Shown here: positions 9,481 through 20,518 of the stretch, piece by piece | How the letters are laid out: each line of letters starts with the position of its first letter | Numbering within the stretch: position 1 is the first letter of the stretch | NCBI GenBank assembly: GCA_012840075.1 | Contig: DUMC01000146.1 | Location: 1 to 45,257 of the forward strand | From: Clostridiaceae bacterium | Lineage (GTDB): Bacteria > Bacillota > Clostridia > Acetivibrionales > DUMC01 | Length of the DNA: 45,257 nucleotides | Direction: 5' to 3' | Made by a program: the position numbers and the translations under genes | Notes under the pieces: model-generated | Databases searched by the model: none | What the model was told of the DNA's origin: nothing | The model's input: only the letters and a program-made list of their open reading frames with translations

Positions 9481-9519
9481 TTATAATAAAGATTATAATA
9501 AAAATTGTAATAAAAGTTA
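9481..9519 (+). repeat. Three tandem copies of a 12-bp AT-rich unit
   Basis: TTATAATAAAGA (9481-9492), TTATAATAAAAA (9493-9504) and TTGTAATAAAAG (9505-9516) follow each other without a gap and end in a partial TTA. They lie in the 221-base gap between hisB and purC, which otherwise holds nothing but the purC ribosome site. Confidence 0.85.
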
Positions 9520-9607
9520 CCAACTATTTGGTGTCATAATTATAAAATCTAAGTTTTATCAAAATTAGACTTTTATCAAATATAGATTAGAAAGGAAAGA
9601 ATGTTCT

Positions 9608-10498
9608 ATGAGCATGTTGATTAACGATACAAGTTTTATTAAGCTACCGCTGTATAAGCAGGGTAAAGTCAGAAATGTTTATGAAGCAGGAGATAATCTA
9701 TTAATTGTAGTAACGGACAGGATTTCTGCTTTTGATGTAGTTTTTCCAAATCTTATACCTAATAAGGGTAAAGTATTAAACAGTATTTCAGCATTTTGGT
9801 TTGATTATACAAAAGATATTATCGGCAACCATATGATAACTACGGATGTAGACAAGTATCCCCAGGAACTATCTAATTGTAAGGAAGAACTTGAGGGGAG
9901 ATCCATGCTGGTTAGAAGAGCTCAGATGATACCGGCAGAATGTATTGTAAGAGGTTATCTTGAAGGTTCGGGACTTAAGGAATACCAAAGGACGGGATCA
10001 ATCTGCGGCATCAAACTTCCTGAAGGTTTGAAACAATGCGAGAAATTGCCTGAACCGATTTTTACACCAACAACTAAAGCAGAAGAAGGACATGATGAAA
10101 GCATTACCTTTGAAGAATTGGCTAATAGAATAGGAAGTGAACTGGCAACCAAGCTACGCGATATTTCAATAAAATTGTATCTTAAAGCTGCTAAATATGC
10201 TGAAAGCAGGGGTATTATCCTAGCAGATACAAAACTTGAATTCGGCTTTATAGACGGAGAACTTGCCGTTTGTGATGAAATGTTTACCCCTGATTCCTCC
10301 AGATTCTGGGACATGGAAGATTACGAACCCGGAAGGCCGCAAAAAAGCTTTGATAAACAATATTTAAGAGAATATCTGGAAAAAATCGGTTGGAATAAGC
10401 AACCACCTGCACCACAATTACCGGAGGATGTTGTAAGGAACACAGAATCTAAATACATAGAGGCTTATGAGAGAATAACAGGTAAAAAGCTTTGTTAA
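9608..10498 (+). CDS. purC: Phosphoribosylaminoimidazole-succinocarboxamide synthase (SAICAR synthetase)
   Basis: A 296-residue ATP-dependent ligase of purine synthesis that joins CAIR and aspartate to give SAICAR. Clear motifs are YKQGKVRNVYEAGDNLLIVVTDRISAFD (residues 16-43), VRRAQMIPAECIVRGYLEGSGLKEY (102-126), GIILADTKLEFGF and DEMFTPDSSRFWD. The length fits the longer bacterial/yeast-like form (about 290-305), not the short E. coli form of 237. AGAAAGGAAAGA precedes ATG 9608. It is an unexpected guest between hisB and hisF. There is a metabolic link, since HisF releases AICAR, which re-enters purine synthesis downstream of PurC, but purC is not a standard his operon gene. Confidence 0.96.
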   Translation: MSMLINDTSFIKLPLYKQGKVRNVYEAGDNLLIVVTDRISAFDVVFPNLIPNKGKVLNSISAFWFDYTKDIIGNHMITTDVDKYPQELSNCKEELEGRSMLVRRAQMIPAECIVRGYLEGSGLKEYQRTGSICGIKLPEGLKQCEKLPEPIFTPTTKAEEGHDESITFEELANRIGSELATKLRDISIKLYLKAAKYAESRGIILADTKLEFGFIDGELAVCDEMFTPDSSRFWDMEDYEPGRPQKSFDKQYLREYLEKIGWNKQPPAPQLPEDVVRNTESKYIEAYERITGKKLC

Positions 10499-10516
10499 TT
10501 ATATTTAATTATACAT

Positions 10517-10576
10517 GGGGGACACACCTTGATTGAAATTTCGGCAATCCTTTTATGGAGAGGGATGTCCCCTTTT
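10517..10576 (+). other. GGGGAC-type inverted repeat element after purC (possible terminator or REP-like element)
   Basis: GGGGACA (10518-10524) pairs with TGTCCCC (10566-10572), followed by TTTT to 10576. A nested hairpin, GATTG (10531-10535) with CAATC (10545-10549), lies in the loop. The whole could act as a weak terminator, which would split purC from hisF, or be a small dispersed palindromic repeat. A second GGGGAC-containing hairpin lies at 30979-31003. Confidence 0.5.
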
Positions 10577-10676
10577 GAATAAGAGATATTTCGGCATAAA
10601 TGATGAAGAATGTTCATTTTAATTAAGAGTATTCCTATGTAAGGTATTGTCAAGGAAAGGATGGTAAAACGGATCA

Positions 10677-11441
10677 ATGTCAACATATATTAGGATAATT
10701 CCATGTCTTGATATGAAAGACGGGAAAGTAGTAAAAGGTGTAAACTTCACTAATATTAAAGATGCAGGGGATCCTGTGGAAATAGCAAAGGTATATTGCC
10801 AGGAAGGTGCGGATGAACTGGTTTTGCTCGATATATCAGCTACTGTTGAGGGAAGAAAGACTTTATTAGATGTTGTGAGCAAAGTTGCAAAGGAAGTAAA
10901 AATTCCTTTTATAGTAGGCGGAGGAATTGGCAGTATAGAAGACATATACAACGTGTTGAATGCAGGTGCAAATAAGGTATCAATAAACAGTGCAGCAGTC
11001 AAAAACCCCTTATTAATAAAGGAAGCATCCAAGCAATTTTCCGATAATTGCATAATAGTGGCAATAGACGCGGCAAGGAATAACGAAAGAAATGGCTGGG
11101 ATGTGTATATTAATGGGGGGAATACTAATACGGGCAAAGATGTAATTGATTGGGCAAAGGAAGTAGAAAGCCTTGGTGCCGGCGAGATATTATTAACAAG
11201 TAAAGACAGGGACGGGACTAAGAACGGCTATGATATAGAACTGACCAAGGCTGTTGCTGAAAGCGTTTCCATACCCGTTATTGCTTCAGGTGGGGCAGGC
11301 TCTTTGAAGGACTTTTATGACGTAATCACAGAAGGCAAGGCTCAGGCTGTGCTTGCTGCATCATTGTTCCATTTCAAAGAAATTGAAATAGGGGAGCTAA
11401 AAAAATACCTGAAAGAAAAAGGAGTACAGGTTAAATTATGA
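10677..11441 (+). CDS. hisF: Imidazole glycerol phosphate synthase, cyclase subunit
   Basis: A 254-residue TIM barrel that uses ammonia from the HisH glutaminase to convert PRFAR to imidazoleglycerol phosphate and AICAR. Catalytic residues are D12 ([16 protein letters not shown]) and D131 (VAIDAARN). Phosphate-binding loops are visible in VGGGIGS (80-86) and ASGGAGS near the C-terminus. The half-barrel repeat expected of HisA/HisF is present. AAGGAAAGG (10652-10660) is 16 bases before ATG 10677, so initiation may be modest. The C-terminus overlaps hisI by ATGA. Its partner HisH and the preceding isomerase HisA are not encoded in this operon. Confidence 0.96.
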   Translation: MSTYIRIIPCLDMKDGKVVKGVNFTNIKDAGDPVEIAKVYCQEGADELVLLDISATVEGRKTLLDVVSKVAKEVKIPFIVGGGIGSIEDIYNVLNAGANKVSINSAAVKNPLLIKEASKQFSDNCIIVAIDAARNNERNGWDVYINGGNTNTGKDVIDWAKEVESLGAGEILLTSKDRDGTKNGYDIELTKAVAESVSIPVIASGGAGSLKDFYDVITEGKAQAVLAASLFHFKEIEIGELKKYLKEKGVQVKL

Positions 11442-11758
11442 AAGGGCAATGTACGCTAAAATTTAATAATGATGGACTTATTCCTGTCATAGCTCAGGAT
11501 GTTGACACCAATGAGGTATTAATGCTTGCTTATATGAACCAAGAGGCTTTTAAAAAAACTTTAGAAACCGGAATTGCCCATTATTGGAGCAGAAGCAGAA
11601 AAAAGCTCTGGATGAAAGGTGAAACTTCAGGACACATTCAACGGGTTGAGTCCATTAGAATTGATTGCGATAACGATGCCCTTCTTCTTAAAGTAAAACA
11701 GGAAGGAGCAGCCTGCCATACAGGGAATTTTAGTTGCTTCTATAGAGAAATTGTTTAA
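11438..11758 (+). CDS. hisI: Phosphoribosyl-AMP cyclohydrolase
   Basis: A 106-residue monofunctional enzyme that opens the adenine ring of phosphoribosyl-AMP. The family signature is intact: [24 protein letters not shown] in the first half, then WMKGETSG, and the Zn/Mg ligand region [12 protein letters not shown]...GAACHTG with Cys and Asp residues spaced as in the family. ATG 11438 overlaps the hisF stop. In many bacteria hisI and hisE are fused; here they are separate genes. Confidence 0.95.
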   Translation: MKGQCTLKFNNDGLIPVIAQDVDTNEVLMLAYMNQEAFKKTLETGIAHYWSRSRKKLWMKGETSGHIQRVESIRIDCDNDALLLKVKQEGAACHTGNFSCFYREIV

Positions 11759-11807
11759 TGGAAACGCTCTCCTCATAATACAATTATGTTTCAGGGAGGA
11801 AAATAAA

Positions 11808-12149
11808 ATGCATGAAAGCGGCAGCAATCAAAATTTTAGCAATCAAAACATTCAAGAGAATAATAAACCCGGTCCCGAGATATTAAAGGAACTTTACGAA
11901 GTTATCTGCGACAGGAAAGTCAACAGGAAAGAAGGCTCCTATACTAATTATTTATTTGATAAGGGACTGGATAAAATCCTTAAAAAAGTGGGCGAAGAAG
12001 CTTCAGAAGTTATCATAGCGGCTAAAAACAGGTCTTTTGAAGAAGTGAAGTATGAAATTTCAGACTTGATATATCATCTCTTCGTATTAATGGTAGAACA
12101 GGGGATAAAACTTGAAGATATATACGAAGAACTGAGAAGCAGGAGATAA
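11808..12149 (+). CDS. hisE: Phosphoribosyl-ATP pyrophosphatase
   Basis: A 113-residue all-alpha pyrophosphatase (MazG-like fold) that removes PPi from phosphoribosyl-ATP, the second pathway step. The core is [31 protein letters not shown] and [13 protein letters not shown], with the Glu and Asp metal ligands in place. AGGGAGGA (11793-11800) selects ATG 11808. The first 20 or so residues are Asn/Gln/Ser-rich and not part of the usual domain, so the protein is a little longer than the normal 95-105. This is the last gene of the operon. Confidence 0.94.
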   Translation: MHESGSNQNFSNQNIQENNKPGPEILKELYEVICDRKVNRKEGSYTNYLFDKGLDKILKKVGEEASEVIIAAKNRSFEEVKYEISDLIYHLFVLMVEQGIKLEDIYEELRSRR

Positions 12150-12432
12150 TATTAAATCAATTGACTGTTTTAATGATAAGATATTTTCTTTTTTTAATTG
12201 ATAAACTTTTTCTGAACAAAATAATGAATTATTTTTTCTAAAAAGAAAAATCGTAATTACCTAATGGAAGTAAAAACTTTTTGAGAGAAAAATCACCTTA
12301 GCAAAATAATGCAAAATGAAGATAGTAAGACCAAATTAAAACAAATTGACAAAATAACAAAATAAACCAAAATTTTGGAGATTACACATATTTGCCTTGA
12401 AAAAGGTTAATATATTAATATAGAAAATGGTA
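12150..12432. other. AT-rich spacer between hisE and the CIRCE element
   Basis: About 280 bases without a gene. It contains an A/T hairpin, AATTA plus TTTTTCT (12227-12239) pairing with AGAAAAA and TAATT (12244-12258), which lacks G/C and is not a good intrinsic terminator. The groESL promoter must lie near its right end; TTGCCT at 12393-12398 is a possible -35 box but the -10 is poor. Confidence 0.45.
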
Positions 12433-12459
12433 TTAGCACTCAGCATGGCTGAGTGCTAA
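12433..12459. promoter_or_regulatory. CIRCE operator (HrcA binding site)
   Basis: TTAGCACTC (12433-12441), a 9-base spacer and GAGTGCTAA (12451-12459) match the CIRCE consensus exactly. It lies 30 bases before groES. Repression by HrcA, relieved by heat or protein stress, follows from the well-studied family; hrcA is not in the window. Confidence 0.97.
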
Positions 12460-12468
12460 TAAAATTAA

Positions 12469-12774
<306 letters not shown>

Positions 12775-12878
12775 TGCTCAAGACTCATGAGAAAAGGTCG
12801 ATAAATAACTGATAAGTTAACACTCCGCTAAATCAACCGATATCATTCAGGAGGCTGTTAAATTAATAATAACGGTAG

Positions 12879-14531
<1,653 letters not shown>

Positions 14532-14562
14532 TTAGTACGGCTCAGAAATAAAAAAGAAGATG

Positions 14563-14598
14563 AAAGAGGCAGGAATATCAAAATCTTGCCTCTTTTTT
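14563..14598 (+). terminator. Intrinsic terminator of groESL
   Basis: AAAGAGGCA (14563-14571) pairs with TGCCTCTTT (14587-14595), extended inward by three more pairs, with a T run to 14598. Confidence 0.9.
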
Positions 14599-14703
14599 AT
14601 ATTTTTTTAAAGAGCACCGGTTTTGCAAGACAATTTTGAAAGAACATCGGTTAAATGATAACATAATTTTTTAATAAAATTTTGATTTGATTAATTTATG
14701 TTA

Positions 14704-14732
14704 TTGTCTACATTAGATTTGTATGATAAGAT
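14704..14732 (+). promoter_or_regulatory. Possible promoter of the 14844 gene
   Basis: TTGTCT (14704-14709), a 17-base spacer and TAAGAT (14727-14732). The rest of the 312-base gap 14532-14843 holds the groESL terminator and an imperfect direct repeat around CACCGGTT/CATCGGTT; no gene is seen. Confidence 0.4.
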
Positions 14733-14843
14733 TAGATAAAAAACATAATTCAAATCTTTGAGCAAACTTAGTTGGCAAAATTCCTTGCTTCAATAAAGTA
14801 AAAATGAAAACATATAAAATAAATTAATGATACGGAGGTTAAA

Positions 14844-15347
14844 ATGGATAGTTTTATAGAAAAAATAGTAGCAAAGAAAAAAACATTTAAAGATTACTTG
14901 ATTTCAATTGGGATAGTGCTGGCAGGAACTTTGTTAACTCTTATATTAGGATTTATTCAGTTTTTACAACCTTTCTGGTTTATAATAACTGTAGCGATTA
15001 TATATTTTATGTATCAACTCATAACTTCATCAAATATTGAATATGAATATATTGTTACCAACGGAGACCTGGATATTGACAAAATAATCAACAAAAGAAG
15101 GAGGAAAAGAATATTCAGTGCTAATTGCAAAGAATTTGAAATTCTTGCCAGGTTAAAAGGCGGGCTTAATGACAGAAGGATACAGAATATAACTAATAGG
15201 ATAATGGCAGTAAGCTCAATTGATTCGGAAAATGTGTTTTTTGCCATTTTGAACTATAAAGGAGAAAAAACTGCAGTATTTTTCGAACCGGATGAAAGAA
15301 TGCTTAATACATTCAAATTATTCATACCAAGAAAGATTGAAGCTTAA
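14844..15347 (+). CDS. Small membrane protein, DUF6106-like
   Basis: A 167-residue protein with two adjacent hydrophobic helices (about residues 19-38 and 43-61), followed by a cytosolic domain starting SNIEYEYIVTNGDLDIDKIINKRRRKR. This layout, two helices and then an EYEY-V-NG-LDIDKI-rich soluble domain, is one I associate with the clostridial DUF6106 group of unknown function. The basic run RRRKR after residue 88 could contact membrane or RNA. ACGGAGG lies before ATG 14844. It precedes the GH18 gene by 132 bases and could share its expression, but nothing shows a shared function. Confidence 0.6.
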   Translation: MDSFIEKIVAKKKTFKDYLISIGIVLAGTLLTLILGFIQFLQPFWFIITVAIIYFMYQLITSSNIEYEYIVTNGDLDIDKIINKRRRKRIFSANCKEFEILARLKGGLNDRRIQNITNRIMAVSSIDSENVFFAILNYKGEKTAVFFEPDERMLNTFKLFIPRKIEA

Positions 15348-15479
15348 TTAACAAGGTGCTACGTTCTTATACTTTTTACACCAGCAATTTTAAACAATAG
15401 TGGGAAAACAAAAGTTAAAGAGAAAAAGTTAAAAAACAAAAGTTGGAAATTTATATGATATGAACTTCAGGGGGTTTAA

Positions 15480-17372
15480 ATGAAAAAATATATTCTACGA
15501 GCTTTGCTAATAATTGTAATTTTAGCTTTAATAGGCGGTATTGGTTATTACGGTTATAATGTCTACTATAATCTTTACGTGCCTAACAATGAAATGATGG
15601 TAGTTTTTCAAACTGAAAGAACCAATCTTGTAATAGAAGATCAAATTATTATTGCAGAAAACCCTCCAATAATTGATGACGAGGAAATTTTGCTGCCTAT
15701 AGAAATAATAAAGAAGTATATAGATAAGGATATCTATTGGGATGAAAACCTGAAAAAGGTAACCATAACTACAAAGAATCGCGTTATAAGGATGAAAACC
15801 AACGAACTTGAAGCACTGGTCAATAATAAACCCGTTACCCTTAACATACCTGCAAGAGAAAGTAAAGGTACGGTATATATTCCAATAGAGTTTTTGTCCG
15901 AGTTTTATGGAATCACTGTTAGATATGAGAAGTCAAATAACGTTGTTATAATTGATCCGATTGCCGATCTAATTCAAATAGCCAGGCCGATTAACTCAAA
16001 TGCAGTAATAAGATTAGGCAGATCCATAAAAGAACCTATTGTTAAAGAGTTTAGTTTTTTGGAAGATGATGAAGAGCTTGAGACTTACGGTGAAAACATC
16101 AGGAATACCGGTTCTGTTGAAAATAATGCCGGTCCTGCAGAAAAGACCGATTTGATTACTAACCGTATCGAAATTGAAGAACTGGATGATATTGCACTAA
16201 GAATATTTAAGGAATACGATAACTGGTATAAGGTAAGAACCAAGGACGGAATTATAGGATATATAGAGAAAAAATTTGTTGTTGTTGAATGGGTTTCAAT
16301 TAAGAATAAATATACCTATACTGAAGAAGAAATAATTCCATGGAAACCCGAGAAGGGGAAAATAAATCTGGTATGGGAGATGATGTATTCAACAAGACCT
16401 AATCTGAGGGAAATAGGAAAAATTGAAGGGCTTGATGTAATATCTCCTACCTGGTTTCAATTACAAGATGATCAAGGAAATATTATTAACAGATCAGATG
16501 CAACTTACGTAGAGTGGGCCCATCAAAACGGGTATAAGGTTTGGGCTCTTTTTGCAAATGATTTTCAGAATATTGATGCTACCAGCAGGTTTTTGAATAA
16601 TACTGATGCAAGGGATAATGCGATAAGGCAAATCCTGATGTATGCTTCCTTATATAAATTGGATGGCATCAATATTGATTTTGAAAATATTTACAAGGAA
16701 GATAGAGATGCATTAACTCAATTTGTAAGGGAAATTACGCCGCTTTTAAGAGAACAGGGGCTTGTTGTTTCAATAGATGTGAATATACCTGATGGAAGTG
16801 ATACTTGGTCAAAGTGTTATGATCATAAAGCACTCGGTGAAATCGTTGATTATGTAGCGCTTATGACCTACGATCAACATTGGGCCGGAAGCCCCGTGGC
16901 AGGTTCAGTAGCTCAACTAAGCTGGGTTGAAAGGAACCTTGTCAAAGTTTTAGAATTAGTTCCACGGGAAAAGCTTTTACTGGGACTTCCTTTTTATATT
17001 CGGTTGTGGCAGGAAGAGGAAATGGCAGGTGCGGTAAAGGTAACGAATCCTACAGTGTTTACAATGGGAGGAGCAAAAGAAGTTGTAAGTAAATATGATG
17101 CTGCTGTAGAATGGGATGAAGAAAGCGGGCAATTTTATGCTGAGTATAAGAAAGACGGAAAAACATATAAATTATGGCTTGAAGACGAAAATTCCATAAA
17201 TCTTAAATCTTCACTTGTTCATAAATACAAGCTTGCAGGTACGGCCGCATGGAAGAGAAGTGATGCATCTCCTGAAGTGTGGGAGGTATTAAAGAGAAAT
17301 TTGAAAGAATATAATAATTATCAAGAATGGTTAGCGGCAAATAATATCAAGAGTTTTGTTTACAATAGATAA
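15480..17372 (+). CDS. Membrane-anchored GH18 family protein with copper-amine-oxidase-N-like and SH3-like domains
   Basis: A 630-residue exported protein. Residues 6-27 form an uncleaved signal-anchor helix. Residues about 60-165 resemble the copper amine oxidase N-terminal domain found on clostridial surface proteins (paired LLPIEII...VTITTKNRVI and VYIPIEFLSEFYGI repeats). Residues 232-275 look like a bacterial SH3 domain (NWYKVRTKDGIIGYIEKKFVVV). Residues 293-610 are a GH18 barrel with the catalytic DxxDxDxE motif D395-G-I-N-I-D400-F-E402, E402 being the proton donor. The barrel most resembles the YaaH/YdhD/SleL type of spore cortex N-acetylglucosaminidase rather than secreted chitinases, so a cell-wall or spore role outside the membrane is likely. 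AGGGGG at 15469-15474 is close (5 bases) to ATG 15480. Confidence 0.88.
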   Translation: MKKYILRALLIIVILALIGGIGYYGYNVYYNLYVPNNEMMVVFQTERTNLVIEDQIIIAENPPIIDDEEILLPIEIIKKYIDKDIYWDENLKKVTITTKNRVIRMKTNELEALVNNKPVTLNIPARESKGTVYIPIEFLSEFYGITVRYEKSNNVVIIDPIADLIQIARPINSNAVIRLGRSIKEPIVKEFSFLEDDEELETYGENIRNTGSVENNAGPAEKTDLITNRIEIEELDDIALRIFKEYDNWYKVRTKDGIIGYIEKKFVVVEWVSIKNKYTYTEEEIIPWKPEKGKINLVWEMMYSTRPNLREIGKIEGLDVISPTWFQLQDDQGNIINRSDATYVEWAHQNGYKVWALFANDFQNIDATSRFLNNTDARDNAIRQILMYASLYKLDGINIDFENIYKEDRDALTQFVREITPLLREQGLVVSIDVNIPDGSDTWSKCYDHKALGEIVDYVALMTYDQHWAGSPVAGSVAQLSWVERNLVKVLELVPREKLLLGLPFYIRLWQEEEMAGAVKVTNPTVFTMGGAKEVVSKYDAAVEWDEESGQFYAEYKKDGKTYKLWLEDENSINLKSSLVHKYKLAGTAAWKRSDASPEVWEVLKRNLKEYNNYQEWLAANNIKSFVYNR

Positions 17373-17405
17373 AAAATATATATGAGATGAAAATGAGTAA
17401 TATTT

Positions 17406-17434
17406 TTGGATAAAGTAATATTTTTGAATATATT
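17406..17434 (+). promoter_or_regulatory. Possible promoter of the MgtC-family gene
   Basis: TTGGAT (17406-17411), a 17-base spacer and TATATT (17429-17434). It overlaps a direct repeat AGTAATATTTTTG(G/A) at 17396-17409 and 17414-17427 (18-bp period). Confidence 0.4.
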
Positions 17435-17519
17435 ATATATTAAACTGTTAATGTTAATAAATCTGCTGCAAGTATAATATATTATTAATATATTTTGCGC
17501 AGATGTGAGGGTAAGAAAG

Positions 17520-18209
17520 ATGCTTTTTTCATTTGACAGGATATTATATTTGTTGGATGTGTTGGGGAGACTGCTCCTGGCGTTATTGCTGGGAGGGATA
17601 ATCGGCTATGAAAGAGAAAGCGAAAACAGACCTGCGGGCTTTAGGACCCACATACTTGTATGTATGGGAGCTGCCTTGGTTATGATTACTTCTGAGTTCA
17701 TATATAAAGAATTAGTGCCAGGTAATGATATAGATCTTACTAGGATGGGTGCACAAGTTATCAGTGGGATAGGTTTCTTGGGGGCAGGTACAATATTAAG
17801 AGAGGGATTTAACGTCAAAGGTCTTACCACAGCAGCAAGTTTGTGGGCAGTTTCGTGTGTGGGTTTGGCTGTAGGAATAGGTTTTATTGAAGGTGCCATT
17901 TTTGCGACTATTTTGGTTTACATAACATTAATATTGTTGAAAAAGATAGAAAGACAGTTTAATGTTAAAAAACAGTATAAAAACATCTTTATAGAAGCAG
18001 AAGCAAATCCTGATATAGTTTTCAAATTAACAAATATATTTTCCAAATATCAGGTTCTCATCAAAAACATTGAGTATATTAACAGTGAAAATGAAAACAG
18101 GGTTATTTTGAAGTTTAATGTAAGGCCTCCGCATGCTTTTCGCTTGGAAGACATCATGCTGGATATTTGTAATGTGGAGGGAGTTTGCAAAGCGTATGAG
18201 AAACGGTAA
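17520..18209 (+). CDS. MgtC/SapB family membrane protein
   Basis: A 229-residue protein. The N-terminal 140 residues are the MgtC/SapB membrane domain with four or five helices and the conserved GGIIGYERE...AGFRTHILVCMGAALV and RMGAQVISGIGFLGAGTI motifs. The C-terminal 85 residues form an ACT-like soluble domain. MgtC proteins are linked to low-Mg2+ growth and, in pathogens, to regulation of the F-type ATPase; in free-living clostridia the role is not clear. I start at ATG 17520 because GAGGG (17507-17511) is well spaced; a GTG at 17505 is possible but has no site. Confidence 0.88.
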   Translation: MLFSFDRILYLLDVLGRLLLALLLGGIIGYERESENRPAGFRTHILVCMGAALVMITSEFIYKELVPGNDIDLTRMGAQVISGIGFLGAGTILREGFNVKGLTTAASLWAVSCVGLAVGIGFIEGAIFATILVYITLILLKKIERQFNVKKQYKNIFIEAEANPDIVFKLTNIFSKYQVLIKNIEYINSENENRVILKFNVRPPHAFRLEDIMLDICNVEGVCKAYEKR

Positions 18210-18289
18210 GTTTTGTAAATGTCATATAAGATTTATATAAAATCTGTTTTTTCTTTTTTGGGGACATTTTAATCAGGTGAGATGATGGC

Positions 18290-19138
18290 ATGACAATACT
18301 CCATCAAAAATATACAACTGATAAGAGTAAACCTTATTTTATTTGCCGGGCTAAAGCAAAAGAATTTCCATACCATTGGCATGATGAAGTAGAGATAATA
18401 TATATATTGAAAGGCAATATAAATTTTGTTATTGAAACACAAACTTACTATGTTAAGGAAAGAGACATTTTAATCATAAAAAGCGGTGAAATTCACAGAT
18501 GTTACGGTGGAGTGGATTGTGAACATATTATTATTGAATTCGGTCATTATCTTGACAATGAAATACTCAAAACCCAAACTTTGATTTATCCCGGTGCCTC
18601 TGCATTGTTGAGTAAAGATTTGCATGTGAAAGAAAACCTGTATTCAAAAATTGAGGAGCTTATACTTCAAATATATGACGAATATGAAAGAAAAAGTCAA
18701 GCGTGGAACTTTATGATAAAATCTGCCTTGTATAAAATAGTAGGATTATTGGACAGGGAATGTGCAAAAGAGGTAAAAGGCGATTCAAATAAAAACATTA
18801 TTCCGGGTTATTACAATGAAATCCTTCATGATGTGTTTGAATATATTGAAGAAAATTATAAATCGAACATTACACTGGAAGAAATTTCTCGGGTGGCAAA
18901 TTTCAGCAAGCACTATTTTAACAAGTTTTTTAAAAAGGCTACAAATAAAACATTTGCCAGATATGTTAATGATGTAAGGATTGAAAAAGCTCAAACCCTG
19001 TTAAAGTGCTCAAAGCAAAGCATTACAGAGATTGCTTATGAAGTTGGTTTTAACAGCATAAAAACCTTTAACAGGGTTTTCAAACAAAAAGTTGGATGCA
19101 CTCCAAGTGAGTATAAGCAAAATCAGAACATGTATTAG
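18290..19138 (+). CDS. AraC family transcriptional regulator with cupin sensor domain
   Basis: A 282-residue regulator. The N-terminal half is an AraC-type cupin (FPYHWHDEVEIIYILKGN at 25-42 and RDILIIKSGEIHRCYGG at 61-77), likely to bind a sugar or related ligand. The C-terminal 100 residues contain two helix-turn-helix units (ITLEEISRVANFSKHYFNKFFK and ITEIAYEVGFNSIKTFNRVFKQKVGCTPSEY). Such proteins usually activate nearby carbohydrate genes in response to ligand. It lies just upstream of the GH30-like and amidohydrolase genes and probably controls them or their ancestors. AGGTGA lies before ATG 18290. Confidence 0.9.
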   Translation: MTILHQKYTTDKSKPYFICRAKAKEFPYHWHDEVEIIYILKGNINFVIETQTYYVKERDILIIKSGEIHRCYGGVDCEHIIIEFGHYLDNEILKTQTLIYPGASALLSKDLHVKENLYSKIEELILQIYDEYERKSQAWNFMIKSALYKIVGLLDRECAKEVKGDSNKNIIPGYYNEILHDVFEYIEENYKSNITLEEISRVANFSKHYFNKFFKKATNKTFARYVNDVRIEKAQTLLKCSKQSITEIAYEVGFNSIKTFNRVFKQKVGCTPSEYKQNQNMY

Positions 19139-19159
19139 ATTGCAAGTTACATTGGGTAC

Positions 19160-19173
19160 AAGCAAATTTGCTT
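19160..19173. repeat. 14-bp perfect palindrome at the AraC/GH30 junction
   Basis: AAGCAAATTTGCTT is self-complementary. It lies in the 57-base gap between the AraC stop and the GH30-like open frame, within a wider inverted repeat AAGTTA (19144-19149) / TAACTT (19173-19178). It could be an operator or lie near a deletion joint. Confidence 0.5.
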
Positions 19174-19195
19174 AACTTAAGAATTTAATGGGAGC

Positions 19196-20518
19196 TTGAT
19201 TATAAGATATATACTTTCCGAAGATGACAGAGAAACAATATTGGATTTGATATTTAGCGAAAACGGATTAAAACCAGGCATTGTAAAGATGTTTTTGGAT
19301 CCTTTTAGTCAACCATCTATGCCTGACTTAACATATATTAATGATATAGATACTGTATGCCTTTCTCTATATGACCATGCCACTACCACACGGTGGATGC
19401 GTTATTTTGTAAAGGAAGGGCTTAAAAGAACCCGACAACGTGGTGGTGATCTAGCTATCATAACCACTTTATATGGACCTCCAGGATGGATGACACTACA
19501 AAAGGTTATACGCGGTAGAGATTTGGATCCTCAATTTAAAGTGGCTTGTGCTAAGTACATGGTGGCGTGGGTGAAATATTTAAGGGAAGTGGAGGAATTA
19601 CCTGTAAAATATATATCTCTTCATAATGAGGGAGAAGACTATCATAGATGGCCGTATGATGGAAGCAGCAATAATTTAGGTACAGGACATGACTATAATA
19701 TGTATTGGCCGCCAGAACAGGTGGTTGAGTTTATAAAACTAGTAAGGATTATATTAGATAAACAAGGGATGTATGAGGTAGGAGTAACTCCAGGTGAGAC
19801 TTCTAATTGGTATCGTTTTAGTGACTGGGGATATTCAGATGCTATAGCGGAGGATCCACAGGCAGTAAGAAGCTTGGGATTGATTACATCTCATGGTTTT
19901 TTTGTGCCCCATTATGGTATAGGGTATGGTGACCATAGAAGTTTGGGTAATGATATTTTAAGGGAAAAAAGGCCGGAACTGCATAGCTGGGTTACATCAA
20001 CAAGCTGGTCCAAAATGGATGCAAACTTTGTAAATGAGATAAGGAATAATATCTACTGTGCAAAGGTAAACGGCATTATTCCGTGGGCATGCATACAGAG
20101 ACCAACTAAATGGATAGGCGGAGATCCAAATCCTGGTACAGCTTTCATTGTAAATGAAGATGGTAGTTTTTCAATAACACCGGGTTACTATTTTTATAAA
20201 CAGGTTTCCAGAGCTGGTCAGCCTGGCATGGCTGTTGTTAAGGTGGCAGCTACTTCATCGGATATAGGACTTATAGGTTTTTCGTCAAATGGTACTTCCA
20301 ATCCAAATGCTTTTGTGGTTATTAATATAGGGCATGATTACAAAGATGTGTACATTAATATTGAAGGAGATAAATATGGTATTTACGAGACATTCAGGAC
20401 ATCACAGTGTGAAAAATACCAATGTATAGGTATTTTTAAAAAACAAGAAAACATTTTAAAATATCAGGTGCCTCCAAAGTCAGTTACTTCATTTTTTGAA
20501 AGGAGCGCTTTAAAGTGA
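19196..20518 (+). pseudogene. GH30-like glycoside hydrolase, apparently missing its N-terminus
   Basis: A 440-codon frame resembling GH30-type (glucosylceramidase/xylanase clan) hydrolases: LKPGIVKMFLDPF near residue 25, ITTLYGPPGWM (88-98), KYISLHNEGEDY (around 138-149, with Glu at the acid/base position), a second-half barrel, and a beta-sandwich tail with VVINIGHDYKDVYI. What is missing is the family's usual opening, the GFG-containing strand and following helix, about 30-40 residues. The only start is TTG 19196, one base after GGAG, which is too close to serve as a ribosome site; an in-frame TAA stands at 19178. I read this as a gene cut off at its 5' end, possibly fused next to the AraC gene by a deletion. 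It may still be transcribed with the amidohydrolase that overlaps its stop. If a frame-restoring error is found, it would be an intact gene. Confidence 0.6.

Noticed and set aside
9387-9607. Remnant of hisH between hisB and purC
   Set aside because: The gap consists of AT-rich repeats in all frames; no glutaminase motif is seen.
12227-12258. Terminator after hisE
   Set aside because: The hairpin has almost no G-C pairs and no proper U-tract, so read-through into the groESL region cannot be excluded.
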